DNA of 64,000 bases from Farysia itapuensis (GCA_023212645.1 JALBYC010000037.1:33808-97807), one strand, 5' to 3'. Positions 32,923 through 43,152 are shown, numbered from the stretch's first letter. Program-made: numbers and translations. The notes: generated by a model not told the origin, from the sequence alone.

Positions 32923-34110
32923 ATGGCTTCACAGGCTTTCATTGTCGCCGCAAAGCGAACCCCCTTTGGTGCCTTTGGCGGCAAGCTCTCCGGGTTCACT
33001 GCATCGCAGCTCGGAGGTCTTGCTTCCAAAGCTGCCTTGTCACAGCTGCCCGAAGGAACACAGGTGGATGCTACCATCTTTGGCAACGTACACGCCAGTG
33101 ACAACAGTGCTGCATATCTTGCGCGACATGTCGGACATCATGCTGGTTTGCCCGTGACCACCCCTGCCCTCACCGTCAATCGCCTTTGCGGCTCTGGATT
33201 TCAGAGTGTCATTAACGCCGTCCACGAGATCAAGCTGGGGGACTCGAGTGTCGTGCTCACTGGTGGTACCGAATCCATGTCTCAGGCCCCGTACACCCTG
33301 TCCGGAGTGCGCTTCGGCAGCACGCGGTACGGGCAGGATCTTAAGCTTGTCGACAGTCTCGCAGCCGCTTTGACAGACATGGTCCCCAATCCTACCCCCA
33401 TGGGAATCACGGCCGAAAACCTTGCAGAGAAGTACGGAATCACCCGAGAACAGTGTGACGAGTACGCACTGCAAAGCCAGCAGCGATATCAACAGGCTCT
33501 GACAGACGGCGCGTTTAAGGATGAGATTGTCCCGGTCGAAGTCAAGTCCAAGAAAGCAACCGAGAGTTTCGAAGCAGACGAGCATCCACGAGGCAAGACT
33601 ACCATCGAAAGTCTCGCCAAACTTCCCAGCGTTTTCAAGAAGAATGGCACAGTCTCTCCTGGAAATGCTAGTGGGATCTGCGACGGTGCCGCTGCTAACG
33701 TGGTAGCCAGCGATGAAGCGGTCAAGCGATACGGTCTCAAACCTCTCGCCCGTATCGTCAGCTACGGTGTTACCGCGTGCGAACCCACTATCATGGGCAT
33801 TGGTCCCGTCGAGGCCACAAGAATGGCGCTGAAACGTGCCGGTCTCAAGCTCGACGACATTGACTTGTTCGAAGTCAATGAGGCCTTTGCCGCTCAATTT
33901 TTATCTGTTCAAAAAGAGCTCGGATTGCCCAACGACAAAACCAACTTGTTCGGTGGCGCCATTGCTCTCGGACACCCGCTTGGCGCTAGTGGTGCTCGTA
34001 TAATTGCAAACTTGACTCACAATCTGCACCGTCTCAACAAGCGATACGCCGTCGGTGCTGCATGCATCGGCGGCGGTCAAGGCATTGCCGTCGTCCTCGA
34101 GCGGGTTTAA
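32923..34110 (+). CDS. 3-ketoacyl-CoA thiolase / acetyl-CoA acyltransferase (ACAA2-like)
   Basis: Intronless, 395 residues, the usual thiolase length. It catalyses thiolytic cleavage of 3-ketoacyl-CoA in beta-oxidation, or the reverse condensation. All catalytic elements are present: nucleophile Cys89 in NRLCGSGFQS, His351 in GGAIALGHPLG, Cys381 in AACIGGGQG, and the NEAF motif near 319. The overall sequence most resembles the animal mitochondrial enzyme ACAA2 (IVAAKRTPFGAFGG at the start, GGTESMSQAPY, TPMGITAENLA). No peroxisomal C-terminal SKL or clear PTS2 is present, and the N-terminus lacks a classic cleavable presequence, as in ACAA2. It is tail-to-tail with the UBR7-like gene, with only 44 bp between the stop codons. 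Confidence 0.93.
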   Translation: MASQAFIVAAKRTPFGAFGGKLSGFTASQLGGLASKAALSQLPEGTQVDATIFGNVHASDNSAAYLARHVGHHAGLPVTTPALTVNRLCGSGFQSVINAVHEIKLGDSSVVLTGGTESMSQAPYTLSGVRFGSTRYGQDLKLVDSLAAALTDMVPNPTPMGITAENLAEKYGITREQCDEYALQSQQRYQQALTDGAFKDEIVPVEVKSKKATESFEADEHPRGKTTIESLAKLPSVFKKNGTVSPGNASGICDGAAANVVASDEAVKRYGLKPLARIVSYGVTACEPTIMGIGPVEATRMALKRAGLKLDDIDLFEVNEAFAAQFLSVQKELGLPNDKTNLFGGAIALGHPLGASGARIIANLTHNLHRLNKRYAVGAACIGGGQGIAVVLERV

Positions 34111-34154
34111 CTTTGTACCTCGCGCACAAGTGTTTTGCAATTACCAGCATTGAC

Positions 34155-36047
34155 CTATTTGTTCGATTGAAGAGTCTTTTGAAAGAATGCTCGGACGTCT
34201 TCTTCCTTGACGACTTTGCCGGATCCAGCAAAGGGTCGAAGATGCTCCCACAGTGCGTCTCGGAATTTGCTGTAGGCATGAAGGGAGTTGATCATCTTTT
34301 CTCGCGGCATGGTTCTGAGCGCGGCCATGCCTAAGTCGTAGGTAGACGAGGTAACGGAAGCCGCGTCATCGTCAAAATCTTCCCGGGCCGAGGCGTGTGG
34401 ATCGGAAGGCGGAGCATACGTCTCCTCAGCTTCAAAAATGTGCGGCAGCGATGCCCACTTGGGTCGGCATGTTTCACATCGACAAATGCGACTGCGAAAG
34501 TCTTCTCCCAAAAAAACATCGCATCGTTGTCCTGTGATGTCTTTCGTTTCTTCTACAGACAAGGCTGGCTTCCAATCATCCGTGGTTGAGTGCGCAAGCT
34601 TGGCTAAGCTTGGGAGGGCAACAGGCAGCTTACATGGACTCGAATCGCCGGAAAGAGCGTCTGAGTCCAAACCCTCGGTCTCTGTCTTCGGCCGCTTGCC
34701 ACTGCCTTGCGACTGAATCAGATTTTCTTCGGGTGCGGCACGTTTGAGCGAAATTTCGGTCGTGTTTTGAGCGGAAGATGAGCTGTCAGCCAGTAGCTCA
34801 TTCTGTTCACTCGTGCTCGCCTGCACTCGGGCATTCTTTGCAAGCTCAGCAACCGATGACAACAAAGCTCCGTCGGCTGCAGCTGCGACCTTGTCTTGTG
34901 TGATGACTTGATCCTGTTCAATGGGCAGCCCGTAAATCTGCCAACTTTCACCGTTTTGAGGTGCGACAACTGCTTCAAGTTCTTGCTGTGTAGGCACTTG
35001 GATTCTCTGGACGCCGTCCCATTCGGTAACGTCACCAGCTTCATTTGTGTGCACAAGCACCATCCATCCCTTCGATCCGGCGTAAGCACGCAAAACGTCG
35101 TGTCCAGGCTTGCGCACGCAGGCATCGCAAATCATGAGATCGAAGAGGTCGTGATCGATTAGAGGAGGTTCTGCTTCCGTGTGGCTCGTGGGAGAAAATG
35201 GCGATGTGTTCGAAGAACGAAGTGAAGTGCAACCCTCGTGCAGCCATTCTTCACATGCAATGCACTGGAACATGGTCTCGTCTTCCTTCTCCGCATCATA
35301 AGTCTGGCCTCGTTCGCAATAGCAAAAGCTGCCCTCAAAGTTGTGGTTGTACCTGTTGGTGTCGTTCTGAGGATCGAAGCCAGGTTTTCGCAAGGTGCAG
35401 GGTTTCGCAGTGGGCGGATAGGAAAGTTCACCTGTGACGCTTGTGGCTTTTCCCATGTCGTTCGGCTTCTTGTTCCGATAGAGATTAGGTGTGCCACAGT
35501 CGCATCTGAACTTTCGCTTGTTGAACAGCTCCACCAGATCGTGTTCGGCATGACATGATACACTGCAGCCGGCACAGACCCCTCCTCCCCCGCAGGTCTT
35601 GCAAGCATAGACAGGTTGCCGGATTGACCCTAGTTCATAGGTGCACGAGTCAAACTGGAAAGGAATGGCCTCATTCGCCTGTGCTTCTAAACGAGCTTGC
35701 TGTGCTATCAAATCTGCAGCAGTGAATCCCGTTTCATCGCCGGCAAGCTCTGGAGCAGGAAGGGAAGGGTCGGGAAGGCATACCGCCGTAGACGTCGCAC
35801 TTGCAGCAGAAGCAGAAGTTCCTGCAGAGGCTGCGGACGGCGACGTGGCGTTGTTGTCCACTTTCATGGCTGCTAGTTCTTGTTCGCTCGGACCCTGTCG
35901 CTGTAGATCGAGCGTCGTAGGTTGACAAAATGGCAAGTGGAAGTCACTGGAAGGGCCTTCCTCGAAAGTCAATTTCACTTTACGTGTACAGGATTGAGCG
36001 CGTCCCACATCGTTTACTGCGCCCTCATGTCTCACAGAGATCGTCAT
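34155..36047 (-). CDS. UBR7/Mlo2-like protein with UBR-type zinc finger and PHD-like finger
   Basis: Intronless, 630 residues from the first ATG. A second ATG at 35867 (residue 61), in a better start context (GCAGCCATGA), would give 570 residues and may be the true start, since the first 60 residues show no conservation that I recognise. The UBR box lies at about 145-245: 'CTYELGSIRQPVYACKTCGGGGVCAGCSVSCH.EH.LVELF.KRKFRCDCG', then 'NRYNHNFEGSFCYCERG'. A PHD-like finger follows (MFQCIACEEWLHEGC...FDLMICDACV). A late Cys cluster CRCETCRPKW is also typical. Family members are putative E3 ubiquitin ligases recognising degradation signals or histone H2B; S. pombe Mlo2 is the fungal relative. Convergent with the thiolase gene. 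Confidence 0.88.
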   Translation of the reverse strand: MTISVRHEGAVNDVGRAQSCTRKVKLTFEEGPSSDFHLPFCQPTTLDLQRQGPSEQELAAMKVDNNATSPSAASAGTSASAASATSTAVCLPDPSLPAPELAGDETGFTAADLIAQQARLEAQANEAIPFQFDSCTYELGSIRQPVYACKTCGGGGVCAGCSVSCHAEHDLVELFNKRKFRCDCGTPNLYRNKKPNDMGKATSVTGELSYPPTAKPCTLRKPGFDPQNDTNRYNHNFEGSFCYCERGQTYDAEKEDETMFQCIACEEWLHEGCTSLRSSNTSPFSPTSHTEAEPPLIDHDLFDLMICDACVRKPGHDVLRAYAGSKGWMVLVHTNEAGDVTEWDGVQRIQVPTQQELEAVVAPQNGESWQIYGLPIEQDQVITQDKVAAAADGALLSSVAELAKNARVQASTSEQNELLADSSSSAQNTTEISLKRAAPEENLIQSQGSGKRPKTETEGLDSDALSGDSSPCKLPVALPSLAKLAHSTTDDWKPALSVEETKDITGQRCDVFLGEDFRSRICRCETCRPKWASLPHIFEAEETYAPPSDPHASAREDFDDDAASVTSSTYDLGMAALRTMPREKMINSLHAYSKFRDALWEHLRPFAGSGKVVKEEDVRAFFQKTLQSNK

Positions 36048-36345
36048 TTGGGCAAAGCAGAATCATACTGAGGGTGCATGGTCTCTTTGGACGCTCAGAG
36101 TCTACGCTGCGCATCGATCACTGACACTTTCTGAGATTGTGATTGAACTGTGTCGTGAGCCGATACCGATGGGGGGGCACGCCGCGGGAAAGAGCTGTCC
36201 GGAATTTCCCCGGGAGCGCTTCGGGAGATACGTGTGATAATCACCTGGATTTATCTGATTTGCGACTTTGACAGGCACCTTCGCGCCTTCGCCACACCGT
36301 CGAGCTCACACCGTTCCGAGTAAAATTTGGGGAGAAGAGCAAGAA
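36048..36345. promoter_or_regulatory. Divergent promoter region, UBR7-like / CREG-like
   Basis: About 300 bases between divergent starts. It contains GC-rich words and a GATAATCACC/GGATTTATCTGATT segment (GATA-like cores at about 36235-36262). No further features seen. Confidence 0.4.
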
Positions 36346-37293
36346 ATGCTACGGACGTTGACATTGTTCCTAGTCTGGATTTCACTCACCGCTTTTGTTG
36401 TGGCATGGGAAAGTAGAGCGGAAGGTCAGTTTGGTTATCAACTGTAGGGCGAGGCGAAACTGCCCAGATTAACGTCGTGACTACTTGGCAACAGCTTTGC
36501 AGCAGAGTGTCGATCTGCTGCGGGATCGCACATTGTTCGGTGTGGCTTCCTTGTCCACACGCTACCCTTCGGATCATCCGATCTCGGATCTCGCCGAACA
36601 TATTAGTACTGGTCCTGAATACTTTGCCCCATGCTATCCGGATTCAGGAGATCTGCTCTTTCTGGGATTGACAATGTAAGTTCAAGAGATCGCGTGACGT
36701 ACTCGGACACATATCTGCGTGAGACTTATCGAGATTATAGATCTCAAGCATGGAGGAACGTGCTGGCTAGCTCTGGCAGGAATGCAACTGTAAGCATCGG
36801 ATCCAGCGTCGATCCTCGCGTACCAGACAAGCGCCATTTGGAACAGGGATCGTCACGCTGGCAGCACAACAGACCGCAATGGCGCCGCGGAATGCCGTCA
36901 AAGGGCCGAGCTACACTGTTTGGTCACTTCGAGCTGACGAACGCCACCACTCATCCGGTCTTGTCTCGCAAATTCTCACATTGCTACCTGCATCATCATC
37001 CGGACGCATCGCACTGGTCGCCAGGCTCGAAAGCTTCTCCTCATGTTCCATTTTGGGCCACGTTCGTCGTCAACCGAGTCTACTGGGTGGGCGGGTTCGG
37101 AGACGAGCATTTTATCGGCTGGTTCAATCAGAGCGAGTGGAACACTGCTTGGAAAGCCTCGCCAGGCATTCCTCCAGAAACCTACTTCATTGCCGAAAAG
37201 ACTCTCGATGACAGGACTGTTTCCAACTACCAAGAGTTGTTCGGCATTCCCGATCCCGACAGAATGCCCCCGCCTCAGCTCGTGTTTCAATAG
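36346..37293 (+). CDS. Secreted CREG-like (PNPOx-fold) glycoprotein
   Basis: Three exons: 36346-36424, 36495-36675 and 36741-37293. The introns are 70 bp (GTCAGT...AACAG) and 65 bp (GTAAGT...TATAG). Spliced in frame they give 270 residues. The first 20 residues (MLRTLTLFLVWISLTAFVVAW) are a clear signal peptide. The body matches the CREG/pyridoxamine-phosphate-oxidase-like family. It has SDLAEHISTGPEYFAPCYPDSGDLLFLG, then LTISQAWRNV formed exactly across the second splice, RKFSHCYLHHHPDASHW, and FWATFVVNRVYWVGGFGDEHFIGW near the end. Three N-glycosylation sequons are visible (NATV, NATT, NQSE). CREG proteins are secreted or vacuolar/lysosomal; an enzymatic role is unproven and the FMN-binding residues are generally not kept. 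Possible roles include the vacuole or cell surface. Confidence 0.85.
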
Positions 37294-37881
37294 TAGCTCC
37301 TTTCTTCAATTTGCGACCCCGAGAAAGTCGGTTTAGAGACAGTTTCGCTTCGGCATAGTCCTAGATATTAATCTGTGAAAAGCATGCGGGCAGACCAGCA
37401 GTCAAAGACGCTGTTAGCCGTGTGACACGTCAACAATGGACATTGCAGCGTACATCGTTGGAGTTAAGCGTTGCAGGTCAGCTTGGGAACCCCTCCTGAA
37501 AAGCCCGAACCGGCTAGACTGCAGTCTGTAGACAAGGGAAGTCCGATAGGAAATTCGCAAATTGAAAAGCAGAAAGCTAGAAAAGCCGGCCAAGCCGGAA
37601 AAGCTGCAAAGCTGAAAGCTGAAAAGTATGGCAGGGTTTGTTAGGCCATGGATTCTTGAAAATCAAAAATGCAAAATCCAGAATCACATCTACACGGGTG
37701 CGGGTGACAGCAACGCGAGAGTCGCGTCTCAGATGTGCACAACCAACACTTTTCGGCTGAGTTGCATTCGCCGTTGCAAGTTTGCCACACGTTCCTCCCT
37801 GTCTTTCCTCTTGCCCTTGTACCGCTTGCCCTTCTACAATCCGATTCGGCTCTTCAATCTGCAATCGATACGTCAAGCATA
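37294..37881. other. Intergenic, rad51 promoter
   Basis: About 590 bases without a gene. Around 37560-37630 the words GAAAAGC, GCCGGAAAAGC and GCTGAAAGC are repeated (purine-rich). No convincing damage-response or cell-cycle box was identified. Confidence 0.45.
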
Positions 37882-39099
37882 ATGTCGGAGCAAGTAGTTG
37901 ATCCCGCCCAGATGGCAGAAGACGATATGGGCGAGTCCTTCGGACCGCTTCTCATCAATAAGCTAGAAGTACGTTTGCTAATCTCACATCTCGATTGTGA
38001 TCTCGAGGACTGACTGACACCTGCTTTATAACTGTTGTCAGGAATATGGCATCTCGGGATCAGACTGCAAGAAGCTTGCCGAAGCCGGCTACAACACTGT
38101 TGAAAGTGTCGCGTTCACGCCAAAGAAGAATTTACTGTTAGTCAAGGGCATCTCAGAGGCTAAAGCCGATAAAGTGCTTGCTGAAGGTAAGTCAGTCCCA
38201 CACTTGATGTCTCACATATACTCTCGATACTGATGTGGTACTGTCATAGCTGCAAAACTTGTTCCAATGGGTTTCACCACCGCCACCGAGTTTCATGCAA
38301 GAAGGAACGAGTTGATATCCATCACTACAGGCTCCAAAAATCTAGATGCCATTCTAGGCGGCGGTATGGAGACAGGCAGCATCACCGAGCTGTATGGAGA
38401 ATTCAGGACGGGAAAGAGCCAACTGTGCCATACCCTGGCAGTAACGTGTCAGCTTCCCGTGGACATGGGAGGAGGTGAAGGCAAGTGCCTCTTCATTGAC
38501 ACTGAAGGTACATTCCGTCCTGTGCGGTTGCTCGCAGTGGCAGAGAGATACGGACTCAACGGTGAAGAAGTTCTTGATAACATTGCCTATGCAAGAGCCT
38601 ACAACGCCGATCATCAATTACAATTGCTGATGCAAGCATCTGCGATGATGGCTGAATCCCGATTCTCACTTCTCATTGTTGATTCGCTCACTTCGCTCTA
38701 TCGAACAGACTTTTCTGGTCGAGGAGAGCTCTCGGCGCGTCAGATGCACCTGGCCAAGTTTTTGCGAGGACTGATGAGGCTGGCAGACGAGTTCGGCGTA
38801 GCTGTCGTCATCACCAACCAGGTAGTCGCTCAGGTTGACGGTGCATCTGCTTTTGCCGCCGATGCCAAGAAACCCATCGGTGGTAACATCGTAGCACACG
38901 CATCAACCACGCGCCTGTCGCTCCGTAAAGGACGCGGAAACCAGCGTATCTGCCGTATTGCCGACTCTCCTTGCCTTCCTGAGGCTGATGCCATCTTTTC
39001 GATCGGTCCCGAAGGCATTATTGACCCGGTACGTACTAGCACGATTCCACTTGACGATGACCGTCCCGACTGACGTATTACCTTGCACAGACCGACTAA
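37882..39099 (+). CDS. rad51: Rad51 recombinase
   Basis: RecA-family ATPase that forms filaments on single-stranded DNA for homologous recombination. Proposed exons: 37882-37968, 38042-38186, 38250-39028 and a terminal 39091-39099 (ACC GAC TAA). Introns of 73, 63 and 62 bp have GTACGT or GTAAGT donors and CAG/TAG acceptors. This gives 339 residues, the same length as human RAD51, ending GIIDPTD. If the last intron were retained, translation would run on to 39073 and add 14 unrelated residues. Motifs: N-terminal helix-hairpin-helix region about 25-80, Walker A GEFRTGKS at 127-134, Walker B LLIVD at 218-222, and the DNA-binding loop region ([16 protein letters not shown]). The long acidic N-terminus of budding yeast Rad51 is absent. 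Confidence 0.95.
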
Positions 39100-40019
39100 G
39101 TGTGTTTAAGCTCAACGCCACACCATGCCTTACCCAAGAAAATCTCGTGCATGCTAGCCGCTCATCGACGTTCTCGGCTCTTTGTCCTCATTGTAGTACA
39201 TGTACTCTTGTACAGCTTTGCTTCAGATTTCACGGTTCTCAGTCGCAGATCAGTCTGCAGCTTGATGTACCGTGCTTTGGTACCCCGCTCGTCAGACGCT
39301 CTAGCTTGCACCGCGAGGCGCGTCTGAATGTAATCACAAAATTGAAAGCGCCAGTAGCAGAGTCTCAAGTACGCTAGAGGAGCGTCCTACTTGGCCAAAT
39401 CGGTCAATCATGTGACTGTAGCGTCCGCAAATCACAGTCACAGTCACTCACCCTCACACTGTCAAACGTGACTTGTCATTTTGTCAAGGTGAGTACGCAC
39501 TGCGCACTGCGGAGTCACAGAGTGTGAGTCTAACAGCTGTAAGTGCGCAGCCCGGACCCCTTCTGTCTCGTCCGGCTTAGTCGAAATACAATCTTTGCTA
39601 ATTAGTAATTACAATGAAAGAATCGGAATTCGTCCAAATATAGAAAAAAGTTCAATTAAGCTGACTGGCGTCTGGCAGACAGATCCAATTTGGATTTTGT
39701 GGCAATCACGACTGTGGATGATTGAAATAAGGCGTAGAGACAAGTCAGACAACATACTCTTTCTCGCTGTCTCGTACAGCTCTCGTCACTATCTCTTCGT
39801 ATACCTTCCATTGCGTTATCTTGCATTCGTATTGTCGTGTCGCCAACTGCATTAGCACTCCGAATCTTGTTCTGTCAGTCTTGGTCTCGGCTCTCCACAC
39901 GATCTCGGTCATCCTTGCAACACATAAGTCATCTGCTTGGCAGATCCTCAAATTGGATGCCAGTACTCTCAAACGAATGAACCTAAGTTTCCTAGCATTG
40001 CAACCTACATCCGCCAAGA
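39100..40019. other. Intergenic, rad51 3' flank / decapping-factor promoter
   Basis: About 920 bases with no supported gene. AGTCACAGTCAC/GTCACAG words recur around 39410-39530. An AT-rich segment lies at 39590-39680. Confidence 0.45.
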
Positions 40020-41444
40020 ATGATAGCGGCTATGCGACCGGCTCATCAACATCAACAAAGCACGTCTGCGCACTCGCGTCCTAGCTCCCGCAATTCGTCT
40101 CACAGCAATTCATCTGCGGTCGCTTCACCGTCTCATGTCAAGTCTCAGAGCCTCGCTGCGAAAGCAGCAACTAACGTGGCTTCAGGCAAGAAGGTCTCCT
40201 CCAGCAAGATATCCCCCAAGGCAGATTCTTCTGACGAAAGGCCCGCACCTCCCAATCCTCCTCAGACTCCCGGACTCATCACTCTCACCAAACCTTTAAG
40301 TGAAGGAATGCAGGCTTCAAAGCATTCTGGACCACCTAAGGGAAGAAAGGGGAAGGAAACAAACAAAACCTCTTCTGACTCGCCCGCTGGTACACCTATA
40401 AAGAACAACCGATCGAAGAAACTCAGGTCGTCACCTAAAGCTGATCCGAGCCTAGATCTTCTCTCCAGATCTGCGCCGGCTGAACGTGGACAGCACCATT
40501 TCCGCTCGCAGGGTCACGATACCGACTCTGCCACAGAGGGCTCCGGTCTCACTTGGCAGCAGGAGCTGCTTGCGTCCAACAACAAGTCGAGCACTGACGT
40601 TTCTCGAACTAATGGCAGAAGGTCAACACGCAAGGCCAATCAGCAAAGCACAACCAAGCACGATGGTAACCTTGCCCAGCCGCAGAAAGTTGGCCAGGAC
40701 TCAGCCGCGCTGACATGGCAGCAGGAGCTCTTCAACTCTCAGCGGCACAATGGGAATGACGTGTTTGCAGATGCACGCGACGCCGAAACATTTGGTGATG
40801 CGCCTTCAAGTCAGATCAACACTAGCACCAAAAGGGGAAGCAAGCGCAGGCCTCGTGCTGGCAGCTTCGGTTCGGGAACCCCGAAAATCGGACAGACGGA
40901 CGGCCAGAGCGGCAACGCCGACCATCCCTTGCACATCGATGACTTGTTTGACTCCTCTGTCTCCGATTCCCCCATCACGAGAAAGACCGCGACCACAAAG
41001 GTCAAGCACAATGCCTCATATCCATCTGCTGGCGCGCCTATCCACTACGACCCCTCTACACCCGCCAAGAAAGCACAGCAGCAGCAACATCCAGCAGTTG
41101 CAGCAGCCATTGCTTACGCTGGACCTAACTTCCATAATTCGCCATCCCCTGCCAGTCTGCCTGCTCCCAGGTTTCAAAGCCGGCTTGGTAAAAGCGCTAC
41201 CGATTTGGCCGCTGCCAGTAGCTCCAGCGGAGATTCTGGTGCTAGTGATGGCGAGACGGAGCTCGTCCGAGGCGTTCGAAGCACAACAGCCCCCGCTCAG
41301 ACGCGCCTTTCTACCGACGAGCCAGACACTGTGCGCCCGGTTGCCGACCAGAGCCCTGCCCTTCCCACCAAACCGACAATGCAGCCTGGCGCTACTGTTG
41401 AAAGTCTTCTCGCTCGAATGATGGGTGGCACGCGTTTCACCTAG
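40020..41444 (+). CDS. EDC1/PNRC-type activator of mRNA decapping
   Basis: Intronless, 474 residues, Ser/Lys/Gln/Pro-rich and disordered. Residues 366-385 read YAGPNFHNSPSP then ASLPAPRF. This is a near-perfect short decapping activation motif of the type YAGxxFxxSPxPxxLPxPxF known from yeast Edc1/Edc2 and animal PNRC2. Its first part stimulates Dcp2 and its proline-rich end binds the EVH1 domain of Dcp1. Two copies of LTWQQEL(L/F) lie at 177-183 and 231-237, a repeated short motif seen in related fungal proteins and likely another protein-binding site. It should act in cytoplasmic mRNA decay and P-bodies. Two nearby ATGs (codons 1 and 5) are possible starts. The assignment rests on the short linear motif, not on a folded domain. 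Confidence 0.83.
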   Translation: MIAAMRPAHQHQQSTSAHSRPSSRNSSHSNSSAVASPSHVKSQSLAAKAATNVASGKKVSSSKISPKADSSDERPAPPNPPQTPGLITLTKPLSEGMQASKHSGPPKGRKGKETNKTSSDSPAGTPIKNNRSKKLRSSPKADPSLDLLSRSAPAERGQHHFRSQGHDTDSATEGSGLTWQQELLASNNKSSTDVSRTNGRRSTRKANQQSTTKHDGNLAQPQKVGQDSAALTWQQELFNSQRHNGNDVFADARDAETFGDAPSSQINTSTKRGSKRRPRAGSFGSGTPKIGQTDGQSGNADHPLHIDDLFDSSVSDSPITRKTATTKVKHNASYPSAGAPIHYDPSTPAKKAQQQQHPAVAAAIAYAGPNFHNSPSPASLPAPRFQSRLGKSATDLAAASSSSGDSGASDGETELVRGVRSTTAPAQTRLSTDEPDTVRPVADQSPALPTKPTMQPGATVESLLARMMGGTRFT

Positions 41445-42309
41445 ACGCGAACCTACGTTCGGTATCGCCCCAACGGCGTGCCTGTGACTGTCCGTCCATT
41501 TCCTCGACAATGCCTGTACTCATAAGGCCGTTCTGCCTGCTTATGGATCCTCGTAAAAGTCTACCCATAATATTGACTCGACTCGATCGTTTCAATACGG
41601 GCCAGCGCGTCAAATTATCAAGCGCCCTGGCCACAGCTCTCGCTGTGCCTGCAAGACCCAGCTTCATTCCGCAACAATCCGCTTAGGGGCTTTGGCGATG
41701 CCTGGATCTCTTCTCAATTATCCTTTACCTCCAGTCAATCATACACGGCGCGAAGTCGGACGACATCTCGAAACATCTTCAAAATTCGGCCTCATTGACG
41801 CAGCACTTAGCGTCCAACTCATGCTGCTCGCAAAGCAGCAGTGGGTCCATTATAGCCAGTCTGTCCCATCCAAGATTGCTATCAACAGAATTCCCGAACT
41901 GTTTCCTAACCCAGCGCTTCAACAGACTACCTTAGTCTGCTTATCTCCATCATACTATGTCCCTAGAGCTTCTTCACCTGTCTCCCTTTCCTTTTCATCC
42001 ACTTTCTTTCAAATCGTTCCGGTACCTCTACGGCTAAATAGACTCATGCCCTAGATTTTTACCTCTCACTTTGTCCCAATCCATCTCATTTCTCCCCTAC
42101 CTTCGTGAGCGCGGAGTGATACAGATTTTTTGCCAAAGTGCTGACTTGCAGGAGACACAGTTGGCGAATCTCGCAAATCGGCAAATCGCGCAAATCGCAA
42201 AATACGCGCCGCGGCGCCACGCTCCGGTTCGCGTTAAGTGAGGGTGTTCCTTTCTGATCCTTGACAAATCTTCTCTGCTCACAGTCATCGACCGTCGTTT
42301 GATTTTACG
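41445..42309. other. Intergenic, dpb4 promoter
   Basis: About 865 bases. A 120-codon frame at 41692-42054 shows no family resemblance and looks like the T-rich 3' flank of the upstream gene. Near 42164-42202 the words GCAAATCG/GCGAATC are repeated four to five times. The 100 bases before the next ATG are the presumed core promoter. Confidence 0.45.
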
Positions 42310-43152
42310 ATGGCACGCAAGTCGCTTTCGGGAGCTGGGGACACTTCAACAGCCTCAGTGGCATCTACACCAACTGGGAAGGGACGCAAGTCGATATCTG
42401 AGACGCCGGCCACGCCCTCATCCTCGAAGAAGCCGACTGAAACGGCCGAATTAGCTCCAGCGACCGGATTGGTCATTCCGCCCGGTGCCAAAGCAGTCTT
42501 TGCACAACAAGCCGGTGCCCTTAAAACTCTGCCTGTCGGGCTTGATCAACTCGAGCTGCCCAAAACCTCTGTGGTAAAGCTGGCAAAGTCTGAAATCCCA
42601 GACAATGTGCAGTTGCGCAAAGAAGTTACCACTGCTTTGGTCAAATCTTCCACCGTTTTCATCAGCTATTTGACCGCTGCCAGTCACGATACTGCCACCT
42701 CAAACGGTCTCAAGACCATATCGGGTCAGAACGTACTTGATGCGGTCAGGGATTTAGATCTGGGAGTCGAAATTCGTGTAGAGCTCAAGAAGGAGCTCGA
42801 TGCATTCAGAGCCTTGACAAAGGAGAAACGACAGAGCAAAGCAGGAAGCAAGAAGCCAGCAGCTGAAGACGTAGACCCAGCAGCTGCGCCAATAGAAACG
42901 GTCGAGGATGATGATGATGACGATCCTGACGCCTCTCGCTTTACAACAGCGACAGGAGCGGAACAAGAGGAAGACACTGTCGATATCGACCAAGACCAAG
43001 ATCAGGAAGAAGGGACAACAATTGATGATGGTGGTGACGGAGAGGTGGGTGCAGAGGGAGGCGACGAGAGCGTACTATCAGTGCGCTCCCGGGCAAACGG
43101 CTCGAGCTCACACTTGGGACTTGGGGACGAGCAGCGCATGGAAGAAGACTGA
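42310..43152 (+). CDS. dpb4: Histone-fold protein, DNA polymerase epsilon subunit Dpb4/POLE3-like
   Basis: Intronless, 280 residues. The histone fold covers about 75-155: LPKTSVVKLAKSEIPDNVQLRKEVTTALVKSSTVFISYLTAASHDTA...KTISGQNVLDAVRDLDL. It aligns with POLE3/Dpb4 (LPNAVITRIIKEALPDGV.ISKEAR.AI..AASVFVLY...KTLNASDVLSAMEEM). The N-terminal ~70 residues are Ser/Thr-rich and carry two RKS(L/I)S repeats. The C-terminus is very acidic (EDDDDDDP, DIDQDQDQEEG), a usual trait of Dpb4/CHRAC17. The protein pairs with a Dpb3/POLE4-type partner in the polymerase epsilon holoenzyme and can also belong to ISW2/CHRAC-type remodelling complexes. An NF-YB/CBF-A identity is less likely because its signature is absent. 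Convergent with FAN1, 80 bp between stops. Confidence 0.85.
   Translation: MARKSLSGAGDTSTASVASTPTGKGRKSISETPATPSSSKKPTETAELAPATGLVIPPGAKAVFAQQAGALKTLPVGLDQLELPKTSVVKLAKSEIPDNVQLRKEVTTALVKSSTVFISYLTAASHDTATSNGLKTISGQNVLDAVRDLDLGVEIRVELKKELDAFRALTKEKRQSKAGSKKPAAEDVDPAAAPIETVEDDDDDDPDASRFTTATGAEQEEDTVDIDQDQDQEEGTTIDDGGDGEVGAEGGDESVLSVRSRANGSSSHLGLGDEQRMEED

Noticed and set aside
37882..39073. Rad51 ending at 39073 by reading through the last intron
   Set aside because: The spliced form has consensus splice sites, a standard 339-residue length and a more conserved end; kept as an alternative.
41692..42054. 120-codon plus-strand frame after the decapping factor
   Set aside because: T-rich 3'-flank composition, hydrophobic tail by chance, no recognisable motif.
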